NCBI GenBank assembly: GCA_009599575.1
Contig: VWND01000001.1
Coordinates: 1,550,001-1,614,000 of the forward strand
Direction of reading: 5' to 3'
Length of the DNA stretch: 64,000 nucleotides
Origin: Blumeriella jaapii
Taxonomy: Eukaryota > Ascomycota > Leotiomycetes > Helotiales > Drepanopezizaceae
Both the position numbers and the translations under genes were made by a program. The notes below the pieces were generated by a model. That model did no database searches and was not told where the DNA came from. It was given only the letters and a program-made list of their open reading frames with translations. Below are positions 9,587-21,198 of this stretch, piece after piece (positions within the stretch are counted from its first letter, which is position 1; every line of letters starts with the position of its first letter).

Positions 9587-11956
9587 TCAGCGTTGCAAGC
9601 CCTCGAGGAAGATAACAAGCCTCTTCTTGATGATCACGCCGACGACCCTACCACTGCCCTCCTCAACGACAACCAAGTAGCTCAAGCCCAACTTCCCGAA
9701 CATCTCAACCGCGTACTCCATCGGCGCCTTCGCGCACAGCGTCAAAGGCGTGCAATCCACGAACGTTGCCACGATCCCACCCACCAAGTCCACCGGCTCG
9801 TCATCCGACAGCGCCCCTTCATTCACGACGAAATCCAGCTCAGCCTGCGGCAGATACCCGTGCAGCATCTGATTCTCGTCGATCAGCACCAGGCCCGCGT
9901 CCATCAAGCCGCGGGCCTTCAGCTGCGAGAGCTTGGTCGCTAAGAGCGATTTCGGCACCCTGAAGTCCGGGCCGACGTGCACGGTGATCTCGCGCATGGT
10001 CTGCGCCGGCGGGATCAGCTCTTCCACCAGCATGCCCGTGTCGCGCACGATGCCGAGGGCGTGCTCGAGGTCCAGGAACGGGTGCCCGAGGACCGTCTGC
10101 GCGAGATCGTACACGCTCTCGCGGCTGAGGGTGTCGGCGACCCACTTCGAAGTCATGATAGCGATCATGAAGGGCGGGATGTAGTCCACTTCGCCCGTGA
10201 GCTCGAACATGACGACTGCGAGCGAGACGGTCATGCGCGAGACCCCAGCGAGGAAGGCGGCTGCTCCGACCATGGCGAAGATGCCCGGCGAAATGTTGGG
10301 CACGAGTTGGCCAGTCAGGCGGCCGAACAGCGCTCCCGCGTCCATGGCGGGGATGATGATGCCGGAGGGGACTTTGCAGCCGAAGGTCACGATCGTGAGC
10401 AGCAGCTTGACCGTGGTGCCGTGGGCAAGCCACCCATAATAGTGGCTCTTGTCGTCCAGTGATTCCTGCTCGCATACCCACGACCCTTGCGGATTCCTAC
10501 AATCGACCAGGAGATTCTTGATAACGACGTCTCCAGCTTCTCTGATGAGAGGATTCGGGTATTGGAGCACCGCGGTGGCTAAAACCACCAAAGAGAGCTC
10601 GAACACGGGGTGATTTGAGATGAGGGAGTACTTGCGGAATGTCTTGGACCAGAGAAAGTTGGCCTTGCAGAAGACGCCTCCAAATAGACCACCTGCGACG
10701 CCGAGGACCACGAACACAAGATAGTGAATCGGATCGTAGTCGATCCCGTAGTTGGTTTCAAAGAGAACGAGCTTCCCGGTTCCATTGGGGTTCAGAGCTT
10801 TGAGGACGATGGCAGCGAAGAGCGAGCAGACGAAGGCTCGCCATAAGACCTTTCGGGGGAAGTAGGTGCTGATTTCCTACGAGAGTCGGTTAATTCATCG
10901 GGTGTTCCTGGTAGGAATGTTTTCAAATACCTCGTAGGAGAACAGAATTCCGCCTATGGGAGCCCCAAAAGCAACCGATAGGCCCGCAGAGCAAGCCACA
11001 CTTAGCATCTCTCGCATTCGCCCGTTTTGTCGATATTTGGGAAACAAGTTGGCCACCAGATATCCGACACAAGTCGAGATATGCACAAACGGTCCTTCTT
11101 TTCCTAAGCACATCCCAGTGGCAACTGCAAAGGTGGCACCCACGGCTTTGACGAGCAAGACTTTTAGATCCAGGAAATGGGGAATCACGAAGCCGGACAG
11201 AATGGTCTTGATTTCTGGAATACCACTTCCGGCAGCCATGAACATCGACTTCCCCTGCGGCGGCCCTTGGTCACCACACGAGTGAGCATCGTCGTCATCG
11301 TCTCGTCGTGCCGCAGGCAGGGTGGCTTTAGTAGTCATTGTCACACCACCGGCAAGTACCCCAAATAGGAGAGCGAACGCTACGAATATTCCAAAGCTTG
11401 TCCAGTAGTCTTGAGACCAGTTGTGCCAGTCAACACAGTCTTCGCCTACATCCTGGAACAACGAGGGGGACTTGTTCGTAAAGCAGCATCCTTGCCGGCT
11501 TCGAAAGAGGTTGGACGAGCAGTAGCCATCCTTGTAGTCCGAGATGGTGTTCTCAGCGATATCAACGCAGAACGCTACCAGGGCAGTGAAAATGCCAATG
11601 AGGCAAGCTGCTACCCAGCCCTGGCAGGCATCCCAAGCTGCTAGAGCGCGGCCTTTGAGGCTTCTCCTGGATCTGAGAGCTCGGTAACGATGCGAGTCTT
11701 TGATCTAACATCATATCAGCTTTGACTCCGGCCGGAAATGGTAGTTGCCAACCAGGTCATGAAGCCAGTCAATGGTAGTGTAGCCGTTGTAGTTCAATCG
11801 TTCTCCTATCGTCGTCCCCGCAAGGTGCTGTTCATCCTTCGAGACATGTGACGAGACGATCGAACTTGTCTCCCCGTGCTGTGAGCTTTGCGTTCGATGG
11901 CGCCGTAGCAAACTAGTGCTCTCGTTGGCTTCCTCGTCGTGAGCTGACATGGCCAT
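9587..11956 (-). CDS. CLC-family chloride channel / Cl-/H+ exchanger
   Basis: Eukaryotic CLC membrane protein of 755 residues in three exons: 11753-11956, 10931-11704 and 9587-10876. Exon 1 encodes an acidic cytosolic N-terminus and the family's TIDWLHDL segment, which joins IKDSHRYRALRSR after a 49-base intron. Exon 2 has the selectivity motif GSGIPEIKTILSGF, the GKEGPFVHIS motif with the gating glutamate, and the GAPIGGILFSYE helix. Exon 3 has the third ion-binding motif (PSGIIIPAMDAGALFGR) and two C-terminal CBS domains ending at FLEGLQR. Residue count and all phases agree. Fungal CLCs act in Golgi, endosome or vacuole membranes for Cl- and pH balance; which subtype this is cannot be told by eye. 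The region antisense to exon 3 is GC-rich and gives spurious open frames. Confidence 0.93.
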
Positions 11957-12418
11957 GGTACCGAGTGGACGTTGTACAGTACAGCCTCAGGTCATTGAAT
12001 TGGGAAGAAAAAGACATGTTTGCTCGCTCTAATATGAGGAAGAAATGCACCTTGAACTATCGCTAGACGCGTGCGAAGGAGCGTTATCGTGGGATGTACT
12101 GTATACTGTACTGCCATATGTACGATCCCCTCAACAAACGTTAAACCACCACGCGAGGAAATCAGCTCACCGCCGCCTTTTCAGGCTCACCGCTTCCAAG
12201 CGTTGAAATACAACGATTGCACGCGAAGCAAAGCGAAATAGAGCGAAATAGAAGCAGGTGAGAACGAGTGTATTTGCTAGTAGTTTGAGAATTATGATTT
12301 GGCGTACATCAAATACAGGTTGATGTCGTTGCTATTGCGAATCGCAAAGTGTTGGAAGATACGAATCTGGGACAGCATTCCAAAAGAGCTCTCTTTTCTG
12401 CCGGCAAAATGGTTAGAG

Positions 12419-12469
12419 CACAGTACAGTACATGATCGTATCTGTACAGTATGTACAGTACTGTACATT
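12419..12469. repeat. TACAGTAC-type cluster, self-complementary
   Basis: Contains CAGTACAGTACATG and then TGTACAGTATGTACAGTACT. The right half is a near-perfect inverted repeat able to fold on itself. Confidence 0.75.
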
Positions 12470-12985
12470 AAACTCTCTGAGGAGGGGGATAGCAGAGATA
12501 AGTAGATAAGCACAACTCAAAAAGATTACCATAATCACGATAAGAAGGTGATAGCGGAAACGTGACCAGATAGCAGGTGACTTTTGAATATAGGATCGTC
12601 TGAAGTCAAGGACGAGAGGCTTCCCGGAACCCCTTTTGGGAGTGATAACGGGATGCTGGAGCGTTGCGACTGATTGAAGAAAGAGAGTAGGTTTTTTGGG
12701 GGGAAAAGAGCTCATAGAAGCCGGACCTGCGCTGGGAAACGAAGTGAAACAACACACGTGAGAGAGCAGCAGAAAGGCGACCATTCAGCCGAATTGAAGA
12801 AAACGCCAAAAACCACTTAGCAGACACGGAGGGTACCGGCATTTGGATTCAGCCTCTCGATAAGAGCCTGGATCGTCTGGATGTTGCATCACACGGCGTA
12901 CCAGACGGACATGACGACGGCGTCGCTCGCCTCCCCCCTGAGCTACGGCAGTCGACGAGACCTTCCCCCCGGGCTCCGCACTACT

Positions 12986-13012
12986 CAGTGTACAGTACTG
13001 TACACAGTACAG
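12986..13012. repeat. TACAGTAC-type cluster, self-complementary
   Basis: GTGTACAGTACTGTACAC is a perfect palindrome, followed by AGTACAG. Confidence 0.75.
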
Positions 13013-13722
13013 CGCTACCTCAGTACACGTGCAGCACAATACTCCGACTCGGTGGCGTCTGCGGCGGGATCCGTCGAAGCCGCTCGTTCTCCCAGCCAAT
13101 GGATAAGGGGTCTAAGCAAGAACTGTGCTACACAGTGGTGGTTCCGGGACGGCGCCGTCCCAAGGGCACGGCTGCACTACGGCATGTCTCGCGCGACCAG
13201 AGACGGGACGGGAGGTGGGAAGGGCGAACCGGGAAACCGGGAGCCGGGAACCTCGGGAACCTCGGGGAGGGCAAGTGGCACTCGGAGGCGGGCCACGCGC
13301 CGGCCGCACCATAGATTGGGCGGGCTGGCGCGCGGCCTGGCTGGACGGACCGGCGGACTTTACTTGCTCCGTCCCCGTCATGCAGATTAGGTCAGCTTTC
13401 AGCCCTGATTCTGGCCCGGCGATATAGTACTGGAAGGGGAGGGTGTTGGAGGTGTTGATTTGCATTCCTCGAACCATTCCGCAGACAGCCACAGGCGTCA
13501 CTGAGGCATGGCCGATTGCCCGGACGAGCGTGTGTTACATTTCAGCCACGCCACGAAATGATGCTGGTGATGATGTGCTGAGCATGACATTTATTTGGAT
13601 TATGGAAAATTTGTACAGTACATGCAACGCGCCACCCCGGGAGACCCAGCGAGAGAGTAAGCGGGCTAAACCAAGTTCCGAGTCGCCAAAACACCGCGCG
13701 CTATACTATGCCGCAAACACAA

Positions 13723-13753
<31 letters not shown>

Positions 13754-13759
13754 ACCCCC
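13723..13759. repeat. Homopolymer block C21-A11-C5 just after the bZIP stop codon
   Basis: On the plus strand there are 21 C, then 11 A, then 5 C. In the bZIP transcript (minus strand) this reads G5-U11-G21 starting one base after the stop codon. Homopolymer lengths in an assembly are unreliable. Confidence 0.8.
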
Positions 13760-13760
13760 G

Positions 13761-15084
13761 TCACCATTCTGGGAGAAGCGGTGCTCCGCGCTCTCGGCGC
13801 CAAAAGTTTGCGCGCTGCAGCCAGCTGGATCCCAAAAGCCATCCCCAGCGCTCCAACAGGGGTTGGCTGAGCTCCCAGGACATCTCGTTGAGGGGCTGAT
13901 CCCCCCAAATCATGATTTGCGAAACTTCACTGCCTTCCCCCCCTACGACACCTAGCTCGGCGACAAAGCTCTTCGCGACGTCCATGTTCACGGTCATGAG
14001 ACGCTCCCGCAGACTAGGCGATGCAAGCATGTCGATACCATAGTAGTGAGGGGTTTCGAGTTGTGCTTTGCTCGGCTTCAGAGAGCTAGGCAGGCTGCCA
14101 CTCAGCGATTGCAGCACGGCAAGATGGTGCTGCGGGTCGGCGCGAACGACCGGGTCTGAATAGAGCGGGCGGAAGAGTTCGAGGAGCTCGAGCCGTGCCT
14201 TGGTGCGGTCGTAGGGTACCATCGCCATCGATCTAGAAGACCCAGTCAGCGACGCCGTAGGCATGAGCTTGAGGGTACACGACGTACGGTGCGGCGCCGC
14301 TTATTCGTCTGGGAGTCGGTACCGGCGGGGCTTGCGCTTCGGGTTGGGAGACGTTCAGAGACTGAAAAGCGGGTTCCATTGAAGGTCGAGTATTTCGGAA
14401 TCCTGATGCATCAGGTGAGCTTTGTGCATTATGACGGAGTCCGGATGAATGTACCAGAGAGAATGGCTGAGATGACAACGCAGGATCGGCATATGCACTC
14501 ATCGAGGGGGCCAGCATCGACGATGTCAGGGACAGAGCCGCCAATGGCATCATGTCCGAAGCCAGCGTTGCGGGAGGGCTGCCAGTTCCTGAAATCGACG
14601 TACCAGAAAGCGATGGCGACAGCGAGTATTGGCGTGCGTCGCTTGAGAGAGATGGAATGGACATGGACGAAGACATCATGTGACTCGACGACGACGACGA
14701 TGAACCGTACATCTGTGCTCGGAGAGCTTCGTTCTCTCTTCGCAGCTCATCGTTCTGATATCTGAGGCGCTCGATCTCCTCCGACTGTTCGGAGCTTTGC
14801 TCTTTCTGGGCCTGCTCAAGGTTCTTGAGATGTTCCTTTCTTCGTCGGCCTGAGTGAGCCAGTTAGTCGTGGTCTGAGCCGAGATGAGAAAGGGGTCTGT
14901 ACGGAATTCTCGCTGGGCCAGTCGGTTATACTTCACCAAGCACAAGTCAGTAATGGCTCCCCACGTCCAGGGATCGGGAAGCATGTACCTCGCGCTTGCG
15001 CTCTTCTTTGTCCGCGGTGGGATCCATGTCGCTTTGGAGGGAGTACTGTCTGGCGTGCCGAGTGGTTGCTGGCGACGGAGTCAT
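13761..15084 (-). CDS. bZIP transcription factor with C-terminal DUF3425 domain
   Basis: Nuclear DNA-binding protein of 385 residues in four exons: 14989-15084, 14903-14930, 14288-14849 and 13761-14232. Exons 1 to 3 join to give ERKREYNRLAQREFRRRRKE, the canonical fungal basic region (N-x-x-A-Q-x-x-F-R), followed by a leucine-zipper-like heptad region (HLKNLEQ through RLRYQNDELRRENEALRAQ). A long Ser/Pro-rich linker follows. The C-terminal third (YDRTKARLELLELFRPLY through ELSQPLLERWGWLLGSSW and ANFWRRERGAPLLPEW) matches the DUF3425 pattern common in Pezizomycotina bZIPs. All phases agree and the codon total is exact. Exon 2 is only 28 bases and carries the DNA-contacting core. The stop codon is followed almost at once by a G/U homopolymer block. 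Target genes are unknown. Confidence 0.9.
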
Positions 15085-16076
15085 GGTGAGGAGAGATGCT
15101 TCGAGTCTGGATGTGTGTATATATACATGCGAGCACTGGAGGGGGAGTCGAGCAACTTATGGATCTGACAAGATCCTCCCGAGGGGTCGGGTGAGATCAT
15201 ATACCCTGGCTCCTTCTGCGTACGCATTGGGAAAGGCGCACCAGATTACGCTTTCAAGCCGTCTCGGTGAGCTTAGTCATTCTAGGCGGGATCCGGCCTT
15301 GAATCCCACCAAGCAGATTCACACCTGGTTTGGGGGTTTGGGGATTCGACAGAGGAGCTCGTCCACGCTACTGTATGCCAGGCCGTGGTTTGCGGGCTCG
15401 CGCGCCCTGCTGGCCCGCTAGACCAGAAGCCGTTAGTGCGGAGCAATGCGCTCAGAGCCACCATCCATTAATTGCATTCGCCCAGGGACAGCTGCTCTCC
15501 TCTCCTCTACACAGTACACATTCTCCCCATTCTCGTCATTGGCTGACGGCCGCATCGGACTGGGCGGCAGAACGACTCGCAGACTCCGCTGGAACGGCCG
15601 GCTGGGCCACCGCGCGCCGATCCCTTGGTACGGTCTGTACGGTACCGTCTGTGGCTCTACTCGAGCCTCCAGCCCGGCACTGCGCACCCTGACACCCTGA
15701 CCCAGCGGGCGGAGGGAGGAGAGACACCCAAGATCGGGGCCCTCTCGCCGAACGCCAGAATCGATGCGCGACGAACGGAGCCCGGCAGCAGCAGGTGTCG
15801 GCGGCGCAGAGAGGCCTCCTGATGGACTCCTGACCACACGCTGGGCGTTTTTGGTCAGCCCCGGAGAGGATCATCGGGCACGACCAGTCGTCGGTTCCAA
15901 TCGAATCCGTACCGCATTCACGGAAATCAGCGGTGAGCAAGTAAGTAGGTGCCTCGCTGCGCGCGGTGCGGAGTACTGTATATTTGGAAATGCAGGCAAA
16001 GTTGTTCAGAGGATGCTGACGATGGGGCCCTTGCCCAGGGACCGTACCGCAGATTGGGAATGGGCCCCCAATCTCA

Positions 16077-16176
16077 AATACCAAGATACCAAGACACCAA
16101 GATACCAAGATCCCACAATACCAAGACACCAAGATCCCAAAATACCAAGATCCAAGATCCCAAGATCACAAGATCC
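16077..16176. repeat. Imperfect tandem repeat, unit CCAAGATA/CCAAGACA
   Basis: About a dozen degenerate copies of an 8-11 base unit (CCAAGATA, CCAAGACA, CCAAGATC and spacer variants) in a row. Confidence 0.75.
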
Positions 16177-17712
16177 TCGAATTCCGACCGTCCACCTATA
16201 ACACTCCCTTTCATTTCATCTCATATTCCCTCTCAAATTCCCACGCCACCCCACTCCACCCGGCTGGCTGCCGCACGATCGTACCGGGAGGCTTGCTCTC
16301 GTGAGAACCATGTGCAGTGAGCGTCGTGTAACACGCCGCCACGAGGGGCGAAAAGTGCCGCTGCTGCTGTACCGGCGCAGATCTACAGGCACCTAAGGGA
16401 TGGATGCCACTGCAATGCTCCCCATGGTGGGCCGGGCGTAGGGCCTCCCTCAGCCTTGCGTGACGCTGCGGGACAGGACTTCTAGAAAGCAAGCCGATAG
16501 GTTGCATTATATCTACGATCGACAGTTGACTGCGAGATATCCAAAGCGCTGGGATTTGGCGGGCTGGTGCCGGTGCTGGTGGCCTCAGTGCCGTGCATGC
16601 TGTGTGTTGTTGTTGTTGTTGTTTGTATTTGTCGTCTTGACGAGCACGGAGAATTTGATAACGAATCTGGCTGGAGTCAAGCACCCGCAGCTTTGAGTTT
16701 GTCTGTACCTAGCATCCATGTTGAAAAGGTAACGCATCCATGCGTGGAAGATCATCGATGCTTGGAATGCAAGCCAGACTCCAGAACCCGCCCCGGTGGA
16801 CCAGCACCTTTCTGACGTCCACGCTCATAGGCTTGCTCGTATAACTGTCTCTCCGCAGCGCAACGCCGTCACGGCTGCCACTCACCATCAATCCCCAAAA
16901 CATCGATGGCGACAGTAGTCGTCTTAGCTAGTTTCGGCTGCTGAATCCCGACGCCATCGTCGATTGTGTCCAGTACAGACAGACAGATATACTGCACATA
17001 CTTGATGGCCGGCGGACATCTGCCCTGACTCGCCGCCATGGGCCAGCTTCACAGCTGTGGTCTCTTCTCCTGCGGCTGTGGCATTACAGCACTTGGCCAA
17101 AAGCTCGCGAAGGTGTCGAATGGTCGAATGGTCGAATGGTCGAATGGCGCCCTTCCTGTGCCTCGGTCATAAATGGCTCTTCCAAAGTCCGCTCTTGCTT
17201 GCTCACATGTGGAGAGGGGATCGGAATGAGAGGCCCGGAAAGAGGTACATACGCAGGGACTTACTGTACGGTGCAGATGTGCAGTCTGAACAGCCACCCT
17301 AAGGCATCATGATGCTATTCACGGACTCGCACTCCTGACCACGATGGCATGCAGCGACGCTTCATGAGTCGTGCCTCACGATCCGCAGGGGGCGGGGGTT
17401 GGGGAGCATGACCAACGCAGCGGGTGAGGACGGGCCAACAACACACAACAAGTGTCGACAAGTCTTCTCGCGCACTGGGACAGACGAACTTCCCAATCCA
17501 CAAACAGTATAGCCGTGGGCGTATCCGGGTCTAACCCATTTCCTGGGACCCGACATTTGGAACATCTCAAATAGCCCAGCCCGGTCCGGAGACCACAACA
17601 ACAAACCAAACAATAAGCACACATCTAGTCAGAACCCGAGCCCGGATGCAGAGGCACGCTTGGACGTCGCCAGCCACCAGATGCGGCCCGAAACCCCGCG
17701 GCACGATAACAT

Positions 17713-17751
17713 ACTTACAATACAGTGCAGTACTGTTTACAGTACAGTACA
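17713..17751. repeat. TACAGTAC-type cluster
   Basis: TACAGTGCAGTACTGTTTAC followed by AGTACAGTAC. Same motif family as at 8820 and 12419. Confidence 0.7.
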
Positions 17752-18489
17752 CACACCAGACGCGAGTCCCCGACAGCGAAGATGCTCTGGCTAAGGACTG
17801 GAAGGGATGTACCGGATCTAGCCAGCCGTTCCCCGCGATATCGTGCTGGCTAACGGCGTTAACCTTAAAAGCTCGTCTCCTCTTGGCTCTGGCATGTCCC
17901 GTCGACGGTCCCGTGAAGGTCCTGTAACTTGTAACTTGTAAGTATGTACTGTGCAGTAGGTACAGTAAGTATAGGTATGTAACGTACAACGTGCAACCCG
18001 TGATTCAGGATGACGATGTCACCACGAGAACGCATGGAGCGGGATGCTGGGCACTGCATCGTCTGGATGCTGGATGACTGCCGTGAAGTAGTGTACATAC
18101 ATCCACGACTAACATCCTTACCAACACTACATACAACGACTACGAGTACTACGACGACTACGACTATCACTCGGGGACGTACCGAAGAAGTGAACAGTGA
18201 CGGTGGGGGGTTGGGATCTGCAAGTAGGTAGTGAATGCTCAATGCCATTAAACCTATGTGCTTGAGTAGCCCTATCGTCATCGGAGGCTCAACTCGATGC
18301 CCTGACTTGACCATCGAGTTGAGTCATCTCTAATCATGTCTCGAGGCGTTGAAGCCGTAAGCGCCGAGCAAAGCGCAGCGAGCAAAGCGCGTCCCGCCAT
18401 CGCGAAGTCGGTCGCGAAGAAAGCAAAATGGTATCACCTCCTGCCCTCCTTCTCACACCCATCCGTAGGTATGCAACAACGCACATGCT

Positions 18490-19832
18490 TCACTCCTCTG
18501 CCCACCGCTTCTCGCGGACCGTCATCGCCTTCCCCGCCGTCGCGCGGCTCCCGTCACTCTCCTCTCTCCAGCCCCAGTACTCGCCTAGTCTCACTTCAGC
18601 ATACGATGCATAGTCGAAGTCGATTTGGGAGATGGTAGCTTGGATCAAGGCCCAGATGCCCCAGTAGAAGCCTGGAATGCCGCGGTAGACGTCGACTTCC
18701 GCGAACAAGGTGCTCGCCTCGGCCTCTTGCGCTACCTCGGGCTGGTCCTGGCCCAGGTTCTGAAAGTAGCTGCGGATGTATTCACGGATAAAGTCCCGAC
18801 GCTGCGATCTGGTGGGAAGCAGGGCGTGCTCACACTCGAAACCACCCCACTCGGCGAAGTGGTTGGCGATGTCGAAGGCAGCGGGGGACGGGGTCGCGTA
18901 CTCGTAGTCAATAAAGCTAACCGTCTTTGGCGCGTCGGGAGGTGTCGTTGCGGACTGTGGTTGGATGATGACATTCCCACTGAGCAAATCACAGTGAGCA
19001 AACACAAGCTGGGCGCACCATTAACTTGCCGTTTACCAGAGCGGACGGAGCGGAGAAGGACACTCACGTTGTTCTCGCCCAGGCCCGGCCGGTCGCTGAA
19101 TTCTGCAACCAGGCGAGTCAATTCCTTCTGTAGATCTGCTTGCCGCTTCTTCTCGGCATCTGTGGTAACAGGCAGAGCATAGATCCACTTCTGCATCACC
19201 GTCCACACGTTCGGGGCCGGCTTTCCCGGCGCAACCTGGTCAATGGCTGCTTGCAGCGCTGGGTCCTTCGTGCTCGGCGTCGGCGCCTCGACGTCGGACG
19301 CCTCGCTGCCGTGTATCTCCCCCGCCAGCGATTCCCGGGAGGGGGCGATACAAGGCACCACAGCATGCCACTCTGCCAGCCTCCTAGCGACCGCCCGCCA
19401 AATGTCCTCCCTTCTCAGGTCGGCTGGGGATGTGACCGCGCCACGGATGAACCTGTAGAGCATGCCATTGTGGAAGCGGGCCAGCAGCGCGGGGGCCAGG
19501 CCGTGCTGGGAGAGCAGCTCGTGGTTCTGCGTCTCCCGCTCCCGATCGATGATGAGATCTGTGCCTTGCCCGTACGCTCGCAGCAGGACCGCCTCGTTGT
19601 CTATCTCCTCCTCCGTCAAGCCATCCTCCTTGTTCACGACCTTCAGCAGCGTGTTCGTGATCCCGTCCGTGAACCTGATGAGCTCGACCCGCCCGTTCTC
19701 CCACTCGGGCCGGAGAGCCAGGATCAGACGCAGAGCCGATGCTTGCGATTCGGTAGAGCTGTAGCTGAGAGGGATGAAGCGGATCTTGTGGCTGCCGTTC
19801 GTGGCCGGCGCTGCGAATCCGTCTGTTGACAT
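18490..19832 (-). CDS. EKI1: Ethanolamine kinase
   Basis: Cytosolic kinase that phosphorylates ethanolamine, the first step of the CDP-ethanolamine route to phosphatidylethanolamine. Two exons (19068-19832 and 18490-19008) join as GENN|LVFAHCDLLSGNVI and give 427 residues. The N-lobe holds RFTDGITNTLLKVV, the family's nucleotide-binding loop, and NEAVLLRAYG. The C-lobe holds the catalytic Brenner-type motif HCDLLSGNV and the metal-binding SFIDYEYATPSPAAFDIANH. The region WHA and the C-terminal GIWALIQATISQIDFDY are typical of ethanolamine rather than choline kinases. An in-frame Met at 19949 would add 39 Arg-rich residues. I chose the Met at 19832 because the family starts shortly before the RFIPLSY block, but the longer form cannot be ruled out. 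Confidence 0.9.
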
Positions 19833-21198
19833 GGCCGCGCGCTGTCTGGGGGCCGGGCCGTGATGCTGCAGTGCGCGAACGTGGATCTGCGTCGGCCGTC
19901 GTGTTAACAATCTCCTGCGTGCAAATGAAATGGCTGGCAATCGTCTCACCAGATTTCCGTGTCCGCACGGCTGCGCTGCTTCTCGTTGTGTTGGGAGCTT
20001 CTCGGACCGCGGAGCTAGTCAGCCGTTTTGATTTGGAAGAGCTCCTCACCCCGACGACGTCATGAACAGCGCAACCCGAGCGATCGATTCCAAACAACGA
20101 TGGGTGCTCCTCGCAGATGGGTGGAGCGATGTGCAGATATCACCTGGAGATTTGCAGGAGCTGGAGGATTTCCCAGCCAGTGTATTTTGAGTTTTGCTGC
20201 GGGGTGTGTGAGGGATTCTCGCGAACTACAGTACTGTGTACTGTAGGTACGCAGTATTCCTGGCTGAGATGTGTACTGTGCTGTACCGTACAGTGCTGTA
20301 TGTACAGTAGGTGTAGAGTAGGCCTGCGATATAGATGAATCTGGCTGGCCAACGCAAGCGATCAACTCGGGATGTTTACTCGCGCTGGGCCGGGTCGAAC
20401 GAGACGTCGTGTATGGGCCTGGCCATGCTGGAACTGGTCTCGTGCCCTATTCCCCGTCGCGGCGCCGTGAACTGTGGCCAGCACAGCGAGGGGATTCACA
20501 TGCAGATCTGCAAGAAGAGAAGAGAAGCCTGGGACTTCCACTGGGAGATCTCTCGGATGGCATCGAACAGGACCCCCTCTCCTCCCACTCACCAGAAAGA
20601 AGACAGGGCGAGAAATGCTCAGCATGTGACGGTTGGGAACCCCGCGTCGGGAAGACATCTGCACACGGCCTGAACACGGCCATTTCGTTTCCAGTACAGT
20701 AACTAGCTGTGACGCTGGACTGTAGCGGTCACGAGAGATGCGAGAGTGGAGAATACCGACCCCGGGTTACATGCGCGTACTAAACCACAGGTGGTCTGTA
20801 CATCGAGCCGGATCGATTATTGACAGATGTGCTTACTCCAGTTGGTGTTGACAAACACACATAAGCGAAAAGAGGAGGGCTCCTTGTTTTTCCCGCCTAA
20901 GCGAGACGTGGTTGGTCGCAAACGACAACACCAGATTGGAGTCGGAGTGTAGACCAGTCTGCTGCATGTGATGTGGTTCCCGGGATCGCGTGAGGGTTTT
21001 GAAGCCCGGTGGAGGAGAAAGCAGAGTCCACAGGGACCATAAATCCCTTGCTCCGTATCAACATTCATGCACCTGGTATCAACTTGGACACAGACACTAC
21101 CGAACCAAAGCTCAGAGCACCAGCTCTTCAATTCATGTTTTAACTTAGTCCCAGATTCCAAAACTAGGTAGAAAAGTAATCCCTCCCTTCCACTTTCA
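19833..21198. other. Intergenic, promoter side of ethanolamine kinase
   Basis: Contains TACAG-type clusters at 20227-20310 and a short copy at about 20692-20701. No gene was recognised. Confidence 0.45.
20227..20310. repeat. TACAGTAC-type cluster pair
   Basis: Two subclusters. 20227-20250 contains CTACAGTACTGTGTACTGTA; 20271-20310 contains TGTACTGTGCTGTACCGTAC and then AGTGCTGTATGTACAGTAG. Confidence 0.7.

Larger units (their letters stand above)
11957..13760. other. Intergenic, promoter side of CLC; repeat-rich
   Basis: It holds TACAG-type clusters near 11972-11984, 12094-12117, 12419-12469, 12986-13012 and 13611-13623, plus a C21/A11/C5 homopolymer block at 13723-13759. A minus-strand open frame (12413-12784) would encode a short protein with one hydrophobic stretch near its C-terminus, but its end runs into the repeat motif and I do not support it as a gene. 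Confidence 0.45.
15085..18489. other. Intergenic 3.4 kb, no gene recognised, many low-complexity tracts
   Basis: This is the promoter side of the bZIP gene and the 3' side of ethanolamine kinase. It holds an 8-11 base tandem repeat at 16077-16176, a TTG run near 16605-16630, four copies of GAATGGTC at about 17117-17148, TACAG-type clusters at 17713-17751 and about 17943-17985, and an ACG/ACT-rich tract near 18125-18170. Open frames here are GC-rich shadows without family resemblance. Confidence 0.45.

Noticed and set aside
9840..10481. Long Arg/His-rich frames on both strands across the CLC last exon
   Set aside because: Shadows of a GC-rich coding exon; the CLC frame carries all conserved motifs.
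12413..12784. Minus-strand 123-codon frame with a hydrophobic stretch
   Set aside because: Its C-terminal part is made of the TACAG repeat (QYCTYCTDTIMYCTVL) and there is no family or splice support.
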